From: Dichomitus squalens LYAD-421 SS1
Taxonomy: Eukaryota; Basidiomycota; Agaricomycetes; Polyporales; Polyporaceae
Assembly: GCF_000275845.1 (NCBI RefSeq)
Contig: NW_006766883.1
Location: forward strand, 1,139,163 to 1,203,162
Direction of reading: 5' to 3'
DNA length: 64,000 bases
Shown one piece after another: positions 11,679 through 22,618 of this stretch; position 1 is the stretch's first letter; each line of letters begins with the position of its first letter. Made by a program: the position numbers and the translations under genes. The notes under the pieces are model-generated. The model worked only from the letters and a program-made list of their open reading frames with translations, was not told the DNA's origin and did no database searches.

Positions 11679-12711
11679 TTAGAGGATCGTAGGCTCCTGA
11701 TCTAGAGTCTTCTTAATCTTCAACAATATGCTCGTCTTCCAGTTATCCAACTTCGTAACTTGATCAAACTCGAAGACCGCGCCAGTAAACGTCTCCAGGT
11801 CGCCACCCTCAATCGCGTCAGTGAGGATGTTGATGAACTTGGCTTCCCTGGTCGAAGTGAAGGTAGTATCGAGAGAACCATACTTCGACAGGTTGCGTTT
11901 GGCAGTTACCGTATCCTGCTCAGCGTAGTTGCATAAGTGATTAATGTGACTGAAAGAGCATCAGACTTACCCCCATCGCAAGAGCGCATAGACTGGCCCG
12001 CAACCAGTACTCCTTGACGCTGTACTTCGTTAGGGGAGAGGATAACGAGCCATTCGCCACCTGCTCGTAGAGAGCGATGGCCTGCGGATATTCCTCCAGC
12101 TCAGCGTGGAGATCCGCAGCATCCTTGTAACACGCATTCGCAGTCCTTTGGGCAAGCATGTCAGGCGAGTATCCTGCTAGTCAGATAAACAACGACATAC
12201 GCGGTAGCGTCCTCCTGCGAGTACCATTCTGCTGCGCGTTCATAGCTCTCGCAGGCCTTCCGGAGATCGTTGAGCTCCTGGAGGTATATCTGGCCAATCT
12301 CCTTCTCCCGGTCGGCGGCTTGTCTAAAGCGACCAGCCTTTGTCAGGTGCGTGATGGTCTGTGAGAGGGCTTGGACAGCGACTATGGCAAGTATGAGGCA
12401 TATAGCAACCAATGCTTCGCATAGAGGAACGCACGGCTAGGATCGACCCTCTTGTACGCCTTAGCAGCATTCCACCAGGCGTTAGCGGCTTCGTTACTCT
12501 CCTGGCACTTCTCCCTGCACTCCGCTTCCCTCGCATGTGCATCCCCCGCCAGCTTGAACTCCTTGTCAATCTTGAACGCATTGGCAGCTTGCTGGTAGAG
12601 ATCGCCTGCTTCTTCGTACTTGGTAGAGGCGGAAGAGAACCAGCCAGTGGAGGAATTGGCTTTCTTATCGGCCTTCTCGAGCAGAGTCTGACCCTGTGAC
12701 TTGGCGGGCAT
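11679..12711 (-). CDS. SEC17: alpha-SNAP / SEC17 vesicle-fusion adaptor
   Basis: Recruits the ATPase NSF/Sec18 to SNARE complexes so that they can be taken apart after membrane fusion. About 290 residues over several exons, the usual length. The start MPAKSQGQTLLEKADKKA at 12711 is followed by the canonical WFSSASTKYEEAGDLYQQAA and NAFKIDKEFKLAGDAHAREA. Further TPR-like helices read NEAANAWWNAAKAYKRVDP, RQAADREKEIGQIYLQEL, YERAAEWYSQEDA and YPQAIALYEQVANGSL. The end carries the family's FEFDQVTKLDNWKTSILLKI with the terminal Leu that stimulates NSF, finishing EPTIL. It is divergent from PCM1 with 286 bp between start codons. The assignment is secure. Confidence 0.93.
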
Positions 12712-12997
12712 GATGGATGTCGTGAGTAGAGATAACTAAAGCGGGGATTTGAGCACCGAAGTGTCTACGACGATAGAGCAGCGGTGTGAGGCTAAGCAGC
12801 TGGCGGTGCGAGGGCAAGTGCCAGTGCCTCGGCGGAGACATCATGGTGCATCGCGTCGCACGTGGCCTGCGCGCCGTCGCGATCGAGATCTGCTCGATAC
12901 AAGGAGCAGAGCGCGTAACCTTAGGCCTCACAGTCCGTGCATAAATACCTTCCACAGCAAGGCCGCATCCCCACTCAGCTCTTCGTCGACATCCGTC

Positions 12998-14921
12998 ATG
13001 ACCTTGTTGCCTGTGGATGCCATCCGGGCACTCGCCGATCAACACCAGAAGCCCGCTAACGTCCTGTTCCAGTATGGGACGGCGGGCTTTAGGACTCTGT
13101 ACGTCTCGCTTGCCGATGCAGTAGATGGTTTACTGATCTGCGCATCAGCGGGAGTGCATTAGACCCAGTGATGTTCCGAGTCGGAGTCCTGGCTGCGCTC
13201 AGGAGCAAGAAGCTCGATAGCAAGACCATCGGGGTCATGGTTACTGCCTCTCACAACCCGGAGCCGGTGCGAGCCATCCATGCTAGACTAATATCTATCA
13301 GACTAACCTCGATCGCTTAGGACAACGGCGTGAAACTCGTCGACCCCCGCGGGGAGATGTTGGAGGCATCGTGGGAGACCCACGCTACAAACGTCGCTAA
13401 TGCACCCACCACCGACGCGCTCATCGATGCCTTGGAGACTCTTGTGAAGAACCTGAAGATCGATCTCTCGAAGCCTGCGAAGGTGGTTTACGCTCGGGAC
13501 ACTCGACCATCGGGACCCGCTCTCGTCGCTTCGCTCGAGGATGGTCTCAAGGCACTAGGCGCTGATGCTCGGAATGCTGGCGTTACGACTACGCCGGTGC
13601 TACACTACCTCGTCAGGGCCATCAACACGAAGGGCACCAAAGACTCGTACGGTGACGACACGGAAGAGGGCTACCTGGAAAAACTCAGCTCCGCGTTCAA
13701 GCAGCTCGTGGTGCGTCAAGACTCTCGTACTGAATGACGATCAATTGCTCATGTCATATCAGGCGGGGAAGCCTGCGCTTCCTTCCCTTGTCATAGATTG
13801 TGCCAACGGAGTTGGTGCTATTGTGGGCCAAAAGCTAGCGAGACACCTTGGCAATTCACTCGAGCTTCAGTTAGCGAACACCGCGATTGACACACTTGGT
13901 GCCTTGAACAATGCCTGTGGCGCGGACTTCGTCAAGACGCAACAGAAACTACCCCCTTCCCTCGCTTCTGTCCTGACACCGGGCCAGAGAGCTTGCAGTC
14001 TTGACGGCGATGCGGATCGGCTGATTTACTTTTATCTGGATGACCATGGCCAGTTCCACATGCTCGATGGAGACAAGATCGCCGCACTTGTTGCAGCCTT
14101 CGTCGTTGAGCTGACCAAATCCGCAGGGCTGGAGGGTAAGATACAAGTGGGTATTGTCCAAACAGCGTACGCGAATGGTGGCTCGACCAAGTACTTGTCA
14201 GAGGTACGCCGGTTGAAGTCGCAGATGTAGCTATAGCCCGCATATTCACCGCAGTATAGCGTCTCCCCGTCAAGTGCGTCCCCACAGGTGTCAAGCACCT
14301 CCACCATGCAGCGGAGCACTATGACATCGGTGTGTACTTCGAGGCCAACGGACACGGCACGGTCCTGTTCTCTCCTGAGACGCTGGAGACGCTTTCCACC
14401 TACCAGCCTTCAACGCCCGCTCAATCGACAGCGCTGACGCACCTCAGGAACCTCACCAACGTCATCAACCAGACTGTCGGCGACGGGCTGTCCGATATGC
14501 TCCTTGTGGAGGCGGTCTTGGCCCACAAGTCGTACAGCGGCGTAGAATGGAACTCGCTCTACGTCGACCTGCCCAACCGTCTTGTAAAGGTCGTGGTGCC
14601 GGACCGCAGCATCTTCAAGACTGAGGACGCTGAGCGGCGGCTGGTTAGCCCGCCAGGGCTGCAGGCGAAACTTGACGAGCTCGTGCGGCGTTACGAAGGG
14701 GGACGTTCCTTCGTCAGGCCCAGTGGCACGGAAGATGTTGTCCGCGTCTATGCCGAGGCCACCGTCCGAAGCCAGGCAGATGGTAAGTTACGGTCCTATG
14801 CCCTTATATCGTGCTGCTGATTGGACCACGTATCCGTGCAGAGCTTGCATTCCGCGTCGCGGGGTTAGTCTACGACGAGGTCGGGGGAGATCCGGCGAAG
14901 CGCCCTTCCGAGTTCCTGTAG
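12998..14921 (+). CDS. PCM1: phosphoacetylglucosamine mutase
   Basis: Interconverts GlcNAc-6-P and GlcNAc-1-P on the way to UDP-GlcNAc, and therefore serves chitin, GPI anchors and N-glycans. About 540 residues over seven or so exons. Key sites are all present: the [10 protein letters not shown] entry segment, the catalytic serine loop [11 protein letters not shown] (13,235-13,270) and [13 protein letters not shown]. The metal-binding loop [12 protein letters not shown] lies near 14,000, the sugar-binding segment [13 protein letters not shown] near 14,335, and the phosphate-binding loop [18 protein letters not shown] near 14,700. The final exon gives [18 protein letters not shown] and ends at 14921. 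The ATG at 12998 ([15 protein letters not shown]) was chosen because it directly precedes the family N-terminus. Expected in the cytosol. Confidence 0.93.
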
Positions 14922-15289
14922 ATACTGGTCACTGCATTGGCTGGCTGGACGGACATGACATCGCTCTGGGAAGGAAAGAAGTGTATCGCTGTCTGTATAT
15001 TACGTGTGCATAACCAGGGCATTCGGAAATCGTTGGAGAATGGTTGGGTGAATTTGAGTCATCGGCGCATGCCGGGCGCGCGCGAGGTCGAAACTCGGGG
15101 CAACACCTGCAGCGACGGCGTCCAGGGTTATAGGCAGAGATGAGCCACTATGTCGCCATGCCCCATTCCCCGAGCCCATTGCGCTCTTCCGCTGCCAGAT
15201 ATCGCCATCCCCTCTACCGCTTGAACTGCGCCTCGTCCGGCTAAGCTTACGTCCTAATCCTCCTCGCAGTCCCCAACCTTCCTCTCACA
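14922..15289. other. gap between PCM1 and DUG3
   Basis: This is the 3' region of PCM1 followed by the DUG3 promoter, with pyrimidine-rich sequence just before the DUG3 start. No gene seen. Confidence 0.4.
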
Positions 15290-16908
15290 ATGTGCCGGTT
15301 TGTCATCTACAAAGGCACAGAGCCCGTACAGCTATCGCATCTCCTCACGCGGCCCTGCCATTCGATCATCAACCAAGCCTTCGACTCCCGGTTGCGCTTG
15401 GACCATCGGAGACCTATCAATGGCGATGGTTTCGGTGTTGGTGAGTGGCGCGTGATGTGCAATTCGTCAGTTGCTCACACCCTGCGACTGCTCCCGTAGG
15501 CTGGTATGACTCTGTGTACGACGAAGAGCTGGGTGTTCAACCTTGCATCTTTACCTCTGTCACTCCCGTATGTCATTGTGCTATGACCCGGTGGGCACGC
15601 GTCGTCTAACTCGACACGCAGGCGTGGAACAACGTAAATCTCGTGCGCTTGGCAGAGAAGATCAAGTCGCCTCTGGTCTTGTGAGCAGACTCCTTTGGCA
15701 CGATGACCGCGGAGAATCTCACGGTTTATGGCTCAGTGCTCACGTCCGTGCCACTACGGCTGGAACGCTCAGTCTCGACAACTGCCATCCTTGGTCGTAT
15801 GGTAAACTCATGGTGGGTGAATCTCGTGCGACGCGGTTGTGATGAGTCTCAGACAATCGTTCTCTAGTGGATGCACAATGGTGGCATATCAGACTTTCAC
15901 AAGCTGAAGCGCAAGCTGCTGCAGAGCGTACGAGATGATGTGTTCAACTGGGTTACCGGTAACACAGGTCAGTCCCGTGCACGTTAGGGTGAACAACACA
16001 TCTGACTACCCCAGATTCTCAATGGGCGTTTGCGCTGTTTCTGTCCAAGGTCAGTTACAATCCACAATGACGGCGTCGAAAGCACCGTCTAACATCGACC
16101 CGTCTCGTAGTTACCAAACCCCTCGGCAGAGAGTTTTACACCAGCGGTCCTCCAGCGGGCGATGCTGGACACGATTGCCCACATCAATTCTCTATTGGAA
16201 GAATATGACATCACTGAGGTCGGTCTCTTGAACCATGGGTCATATTGACTCATGATGCTCATAATCGAACACAGCCCAGTCTCATGAACTTCTGCGTCAC
16301 TGACGGTGAGACCGTTGTCGCAACGCGTTACATCTCATCACGGACAGATGAAGCCGCATCGCTGGTAAGTGACACCGTCCCTATAAGTTATATACGCTCA
16401 ATCGACCTCTGTGTAGTGGTTCTCTTCTGGCAGCACGTTTAGTGAGTATGCCGAAGGTGGTCATTATAAAATGTCAAAGACAGACAAGCGCGAGAATTTG
16501 ATATTGGTACGGCACCGCACTACAACTCTGCTTAGTAGTACTGAGATGCGCGTACTAGATTGCGAGTGAACCTCTGACCTTCGAGAAGGGTAAGTTACCC
16601 TAGCGTTGTTCGCTTCACTTATGTCTCACTTACCATGATCAGCGGACTGGATGGAGATACGGACGAACCATATGGTGGTCATAACGCCGAAGATGAACCT
16701 GCTTCAAATCCCCATTGTTGACAAGTTCTACGTCAAGCCTTCAGATCCTGCAGCTCCTCACAGAGATGTTGAGTTTGCAGCTGCCAAGGGTTTCTTGAGC
16801 CCAGGCTTGAGGCGAGACACGATTTCTCGTCCAATGGATGCCGCCACTTCCCAAGCCAATTGCCACTTCAGCACAGCGCTTTCTTCAGTAGGACACCGGA
16901 TCGGATAA
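15290..16908 (+). CDS. DUG3: DUG3-like class II glutamine amidotransferase
   Basis: In yeast Dug3 works with Dug2 in the cytosol to cleave the gamma-glutamyl bond of glutathione. The mature N-terminal nucleophile is Cys2 in MCRFVIYKGTEPVQLSHLL. This is followed by the class II amidotransferase signatures NGDGFGVG joined to WYDSVYDEELG, FAHVRATTAG and NCHPWSYGKLMWMHNGGI, the last spliced across an intron near 15,810-15,870. Later exons give AFALFLSKLPNP, PSLMNFCVTDGETVVATRYIS, LWFSSGSTF and DWMEIRTNHMVVITPKMNLL. About eight introns are needed. The C-terminal 60 residues after KFYVKP are specific to this protein and look disordered. Its partner DUG2 is not in the window. ICE2 follows in the same direction. 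Confidence 0.9.
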
Positions 16909-17180
16909 TTTATTACATGTACATGTACCCGCACCCCTAGCTTAGAGCAATATACACCATTTAGAGTCGTATTGTTCCTCGCTGTGTACGTGTCGACGTC
17001 GGTGGCGCAGGGGCAAGTGGGGAAGTGCACACTGCATGCTGCTGCACGTGTGAATGGGTGCGCTCGAAGGTAGGCGCGACTGTCCGTGTTTGCTCCCTAC
17101 GCCATCCGCGGCGTCCCACTCTGGCCACAGGCCAACCTCTTGAGCTCTCCCGTATCGCCCTCTGGTGATACTGGTCAGCT

Positions 17181-18533
17181 ATGTCTCCTTGGTTTCTTTG
17201 GCACGCGTTGTCCAGCACAGCGAGGTGAGTTTCTCGTCCGCCAAGGTGAGTAGCACATTACTGGTGCTAACCGACGCGCTCCAGACTGTCCACCGTTCTC
17301 CAGATTCTCATCTTCCTCCCCCTCACGCTTTCTACGCTCTCCAAGTCCGCATTCCTCCTTCTCTCGCTCCTCCTCTTTCTGCACTCGCTGATCCATGGCA
17401 CGCTCGTGCTCTTCTGGGGCTCGCCCGCGCTGAGCATTATGCAAGTCCCCATGCACCCCTTCCTCCTCCTCGTGTGCTTCAACGCGTTCTCCGAGGGCGT
17501 GCACCCGTGGCTCACGATGGCGGCCTCCTGGTGGGGACAGATCCTCCAGTGGTCGGGCCCGGGATTCATCGTCTTGGAAGGCATGTCGAGTTTACTGGTG
17601 GCTCAAAGGCTAGGACAGGTCGGAAAGGAGCTAGTCGGCGAGGGCGAAGCTTATCAATTCGGCCTCCTTGTTGCGGCCGCAGCGGCATATGTCGCGTCGG
17701 CGTTCTGGGTCGTTGTGGTGCGTTCTCGTTCAACTCGCATGAGTGGATCAACTCAACATATATGGCTTGTAGTCCTATCCCGCGACCGCGGACTCGCCGC
17801 TCTCCTCTACTCTGCTGGGGGTCGCGTTGACCACCTTGATCTTCCTCACGTTCATCGGATTCGCGCTGCGCCGCACGAACGTGATCGAGACCAGTTGCCT
17901 TGCCCTGATCGTGGCGTACAACGTATGGTTGTGCGGCGTCGACGACGCCCTCGTCCTCGACACCGGCCTCCAATAGTACGTCATTCTTCTTGCGGCATGT
18001 CACACGATCCGCTCACGTTCTACTGCTTCAGTACGCCGTTGGTCTCGAACATACTTCCCCATCTTCAAACTCTTGCCAACTTCGTGTCCAATACGGTACC
18101 AAAGCCCGTTCTATTCGCCCTCGTCTACCGCCTATGTGTGCTCCACTTCGCCTCGCATATCCTACCCACTATCGGAGCAGACAGTTGGGAAGATGAGACA
18201 GGTGTGGACGACGGATGGGAAGGCAGACCAGTAAGTGAACCACTACTCTCCGACTTGTTCTACGCTGATCAGGGTGTCAGACTTCCAAGTTGACTTACCT
18301 CCTACTGACTTACCGGCAGTCCATCTTCGTGACAGTTTATTCACACCTACTCAGTGAGTCGTGAACCCTCTTCGCATGATTAGAATATCACTGATTGCTG
18401 TTCAGTGTTGGATCACTCCTCTCAGGTCTGGTGGAGATGGATGAACATTTTCTTCACGCTGGCTATCTGGTCCATAGAACTCCTTGTGAGCAACGAGGAC
18501 GACGATGTTACCAAGAAATGGAAAGTCGACTGA
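17181..18533 (+). CDS. ICE2: ICE2-family ER membrane protein
   Basis: Polytopic ER protein. In yeast Ice2 supports cortical ER structure and inheritance and phospholipid/lipid-droplet balance. The start ATG at 17181 gives MSPWFLWHALSS, with a short first exon. Hydrophobic stretches then follow: ILIFLPLTLSTLSKSAFLLL, SLLLFLHSLIHGTLVLFWG, FGLLVAAAAAYVASAFWVVV and VALTTLIFLTFIGFALRR. The family's conserved block is seen as WWGQILQWSGPGFIVLEGMS followed by LLVAQRLGQ, matching the position of the SEGFF-LAIQ segment of yeast Ice2. Near the end are RLCVLHFASHILPTI and, after two introns, VWWRWMNIFFTLAIWSIELL, the counterpart of the C-terminal yeast segment ending in ATELI. The stop is at 18533. Exon edges in 17,990-18,420 are approximate. 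Confidence 0.8.
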
Positions 18534-18679
18534 TTCTCTGCGAGCGCACGGACTACCCTCCTCACGACACCTGCACGATGTTTGTGAGTACCTCCGTTTT
18601 ACATTTCTACTCACTGCAAGTCCTTACAGGATTCCAGACGCATGGCTACTCCGCATATACACAGTTTATATCATCGCTT

Positions 18680-19274
18680 TCAATGACCGACGTTTGCCTT
18701 CCACTCGGCATCCTCTTCCTGTTCCCCTTCGTAGAATTCCCTCTTCCATATCTGCGCCTTCAGCTTCACCTCCTCTAGGATCTGCTCGCACGCCATGAAC
18801 GCTTCCTTTCGGTGAGGCGAAGAGACCGCGATCACGATTGAAGGCTCGCCGACGGGAACTGTCCCCAGTCGGTGATGTACCGCTGATCGAATCAGCGAAC
18901 GGGCCTGTGTGCCACCGCTCTCGACGGTCTGGTGTGCTGAGCGTGTGTGTGCGTTGTGAACGTTGCGGACAATGTCGGCCATCGTCCGGATGGCAAGCTT
19001 GCTGTACGCCTGATAGTCTAAACGGGTGACCACTTTGCCTGTACGAGAGTCATCATTACAGTAGTACACGACCTGCGAACATGGTAGTGGCCTTGCCTTT
19101 GAAAGAGTTCCGCGTGGTGCCAATGAAGACTGCTGTTGCTCCCGCTCCGTCATCTGCCACCCATTGTATGATGGCTTGGGTGTCGAGTTTCTCGTATGTG
19201 AGGACGCATACTCCTTCGGGAATTTCGAGATGCGCTTCGACCGATGCAGAAGGAGCGGCTGGTGTGGAAGTCAT
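18680..19274 (-). CDS. MOCS2B: molybdopterin synthase large (catalytic) subunit, MoaE/MOCS2B
   Basis: Inserts the dithiolene sulfurs into precursor Z to make molybdopterin, the cofactor of nitrate reductase, sulfite oxidase and xanthine dehydrogenase. The start ATG at 19274 gives MTSTPAAPSASVEAHL. The exon then reads VCVLTYEKLDTQAIIQWV and FIGTTRNSFKG, an intron follows, and the second exon begins KVVTRLDYQAYSKLAIRTM. The two catalytic lysines of MoaE are kept with the right seven-residue spacing in EEVKLKAQIWKREF. The middle has the family segments HHRLGTVPVGEPSIVIAVSS and HRKEAFMACEQILEEVK. The best splice model uses a GC-AG intron at 19039-19096. The small sulfur carrier MoaD/MOCS2A was not found nearby. 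Head-to-head with the pseudouridine enzyme, 148 bp apart. Confidence 0.88.
19039..19096 (-). other. probable GC-AG intron in MOCS2B
   Basis: On the minus strand AAAG|GCAAGG opens and TCGTACAG| closes a 58-nt intron whose removal joins NSFKG to KVVTRLDYQAY, as in other MoaE proteins. The alternative GT-AG intron is only 34 nt and leaves a seven-residue insert. Confidence 0.6.
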
Positions 19275-19422
19275 GATACAAGAGGTTACATACCATCGGT
19301 TGTTGAATCCTGCAAGTACGCCTGACCATGACTCGCATGCTTCCCGGGTCGCGCCCGAAGAGCCCGTGCCGCTGCGAGCGTCCGCTCCTGTTCCCGACTC
19401 CCACTGTGATGCATACTGGCTG

Positions 19423-22400
19423 ATGTCTTTCCTCCAACGACGTGCTGCACCTCTCCTGAGACCCACGACTGCTTCGCTGAGATGCAAGCGACCCATCTCC
19501 TTGTCGGTCGCGCTTAAAGAGCACGCGCCGATTGACGTCCATCCCGAGGTCCAGGAAGCCCTCGCGCACCGTCGGCCGGTCGTTGCGCTCGAGACGACCA
19601 TAGTCACCCACGGCATGCCCTACCCAACGAACCGGGAGACCGCACTGTCCGTCGAGAGCAATGTCCGGAAGGCGGGTGCGATTCCTGCAACCATCGGACT
19701 TATAGAAGGACGCGTGAAGATCGGTCTCGAGCCACTCGAGCTGGAACGGCTCGCGGACGTGAGCAAAAATCCTTCTGTTGTGAAGCTGTCGAGGAGAGAT
19801 CTCGGCACGGCGATCGCTCTCAAGAAAGACGGTGTGAGTGCGCACATCACTCCTGGGGGAGTGGGGATAGTGAATGCGACGGGTTGTACCAGGGGACAAC
19901 ATGCAGCACTACCCTCATTTTCGCTGCGTTAGCTGGGATCAAGGTGAAGACTCATGTTAGGTGTGAGTGGACACCCCGTTGACTGGCGCGTAGGTCTTCT
20001 CCACCGGAGGGTAAGGGCAGTCTCCTCCCTTAAGCCAATGTCTTGATTCGTCTTCGTGCGACATACAGTCTCGGTGGAGTTCATCGCGGGGCTGAGTCCA
20101 GTGAGTCCTTGTAGAATGAAGGAAGCGCTGTTTTGACGAGCAGACACGCAGCTATGGACATATCCGCTGACCTTCACGAGCTTACTCGGTGCCCGGTTGG
20201 GCTGGTTTCTGCTGGAGTGAAGTCTATATTGGATATTGGACGGTGAGATCCCCTACGCATACATCACTACAAATTGTTCATTATATGGAACACAGAACGC
20301 TTGAGTATCTGGTTCGTCTGACAGGAATATCTTGCCACGCCTGGCCAATAATGAGGGCATGCAGGAAACCCTAGGTGTTCCGGTCGTATCGTATGGCCCT
20401 ACAGACGACTTCCCCGCATTCTACACCAGGAGAAGCGGCTTCAAGGTGAGTTTGCACTACCGGTTATTGTTACCCGTACCGACTTGTTCGCTGCAGAGTC
20501 CATGGCGCATAGACGACCCAGAGTCTGCGGCTCGAATTCTCAGTACGTTGCGTCTTAAGCCGTGCCGTGTCATCGCATTTTCATACTGCCAACAGACACT
20601 CACAGGCAGCTGGGAATGTCCAATGGTGCGCTATTTGCTGTGCCAATCCCGGAAGAGTATGAGTCTGTCGGCGAAGAGCTCCAGCGCGCTGTCGAGCAAG
20701 CCATAAAAGAGTCAGAAGCCAATGGCGTGAGCCGACGAGGAAAGGAAGCGACCCCATGGCTGCTCAAACGTGTCAGCGAACTGACGGCTGGCAAGTCTTT
20801 GAACAGCAGTGAGTAGTGTTATTATATGAGAAAGAGCTGTAACAGAGATACAAACACCTACTCACAGATATTGCGCTGATCGAGAATACGGCCACTATCG
20901 GTCAGTGATCACGCACAATACGCATGAATGCTCGACCCTCATAGGACTACAGGTGGCCAAATTGCTGTCGCGTATTCACAATTAGCAAGGGAGACCAGTG
21001 CTTCCCATCCCCATGTAGTTCACCCAGAATCGACGCCCGCGGCGTCGAAACCAGAGAGGACGAATGTGGTGCGTGGATTCTCGAGTATCCTTGTATGTTC
21101 TATGCTCGGGCTGACTTGATGAGTATCTACAGCCCCCCGCAAAGCTGGTCATCGTAGGTTCCGCCGCCGTCGACGTCACAGCACGAGCAGATCCTGTTCC
21201 TGGCGGGGCGCGTTCGAACAACAATCTGTATACTACCTCACCTGGCGTGGTCTCCCTCACGTCAGGCGGAGTTGGTCGTAACGTTGCGGAAGCCGCCTAC
21301 CGTATCTTGAGCTCGTTCTCTAAGGACTTGGCTCATTCTGCTGTCTTGGTTTCTCCCATCGGCGAGGATGCGTTCGGACAACTACTGGTTTCCGAGTCAG
21401 AGCGGATCGGCATGCGTACAGACGGCCTGATTCGTGTCCCTGATGCGCGGACAGCCGTCTGTAATATGGTGCTGGATAGCGCAGGAGAACTTACCGGTGG
21501 TGTTGCTGACATGGACGTGATTCGAACGCTTGACGCAGCGAAAGTGAGCTTGTCGTTCTTTCGCGGAGACCAAGCTCAGTGCACTCATGCGCATGCAAGG
21601 TCATCGAGGTCCTGGACAAACAGAAACCCTCTCTTCTGGCTCTGGACGCAAACATGTCTCCGGAGACTATGAAGTCGTTGTTGACTTACGCCACGAAACG
21701 GAATATCTCTAGTGAGTACACATGCCTACTAATCTCTCTTCGGCCCACCTCTCATTTGTTCACCAATAGCCTTCTTGTGAGTTATCATACGCCTCTACTA
21801 TTGACCGCAATTGACCCCTTGCAGCGAGCCCACCTCTGTACCAAAGTCGACGACGATCTTCCCTGCCATCGCTGCATCGCTGAGCTCGGCATCTCTGTCT
21901 CACGCGCCTGTGACGTTCGCCACTCCGAATGTGCTTGAGTTGGCTCACATGTATCAAGAGGCGTGCGCGTCACCTCTCGAGCTGACCGCACACAAGTACT
22001 GGTGGCAAGTTATCGACGACATGACTCTCGGCTCCGAGTTCCGCATGGAGCTCGAGCAACTGGCGCGGCGCCAGGCGTTCGAGGACGAGGCGGTCACAGG
22101 CAATCTCTCTTTCCTGGTCGAGAACGGGATCGCGCAGATGACCATCAACCTCCTTCCGTTCTTCCAGCACCTCATCATCAAGTGCGGGGAGCGAGGGCTC
22201 ATCGCTGCGTTCCGGATCTCTGGCGAGCAAGCGCAGTCGTCTGCATGGGCAAACCAGAGTAGCAATGTCTACGCCCGCCAGGTTGTGGCTCACAACAGGA
22301 CAGGCAGTCACATAGTCGTGTTCAAACACTTCCCTCCCATTCGGGTCGCAGCCGAGAAGATCGTAAATGTTACGGGTGCAGGCGATTCCTTGGTCGGCTC

Positions 22401-22563
22401 CATGTTAGCTACGCTCTCCCAAGCCCCCAACGCCTTCGAAAGTCCAGAAGCACTGGATCAGCTGGTCGCACAGGCGCAGCTGGCTGCCGTCTACACTCTG
22501 CAAAGCGAGCATGCTGTCTCTCCGAGGTTGTCGAACTTGGGCACGAACGGGAGGTTGCATTAG
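19423..22563 (+). CDS. bifunctional pseudouridine-5'-phosphate glycosidase / pseudouridine kinase
   Basis: Two enzymes of pseudouridine breakdown in one chain: a PfkB-type kinase phosphorylates pseudouridine and the PsuG domain splits it to uracil and ribose-5-P. The start ATG at 19423 gives an Arg/Ser/Leu-rich leader (MSFLQRRAAPLLRPTTASLR) that resembles a mitochondrial presequence. The PsuG half follows: VVALETTIVTHGMPYPTNRE, IGLIEGRVKIGL and KLSRRDLGTAIALKKDG joined to GGTTCSTTLIFAALAGIK. Later come TLGVPVVSYGPTDDFPAFY and IEEYESVGEEL-like sequence near 20,660. The kinase half starts near 21,130 with AKLVIVGSAAVDVTARADP, then TSGGVGRNVAEAAYRI, GEDAFGQLLVSESERIG and the catalytic loop VNVTGAGDSLVGSMLATL (near 22,365). 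The insert between the substrate-binding part and the C-terminal lobe is long. Such fusions are known in fungi. The 3' end faces IRC3 with 55 bp between stops. Confidence 0.9.
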
Positions 22564-22618
22564 TTTCGATGGCAATATGTACTCTACGATGTGTAGTCTA
22601 TTACAAGAGATAGTAATG

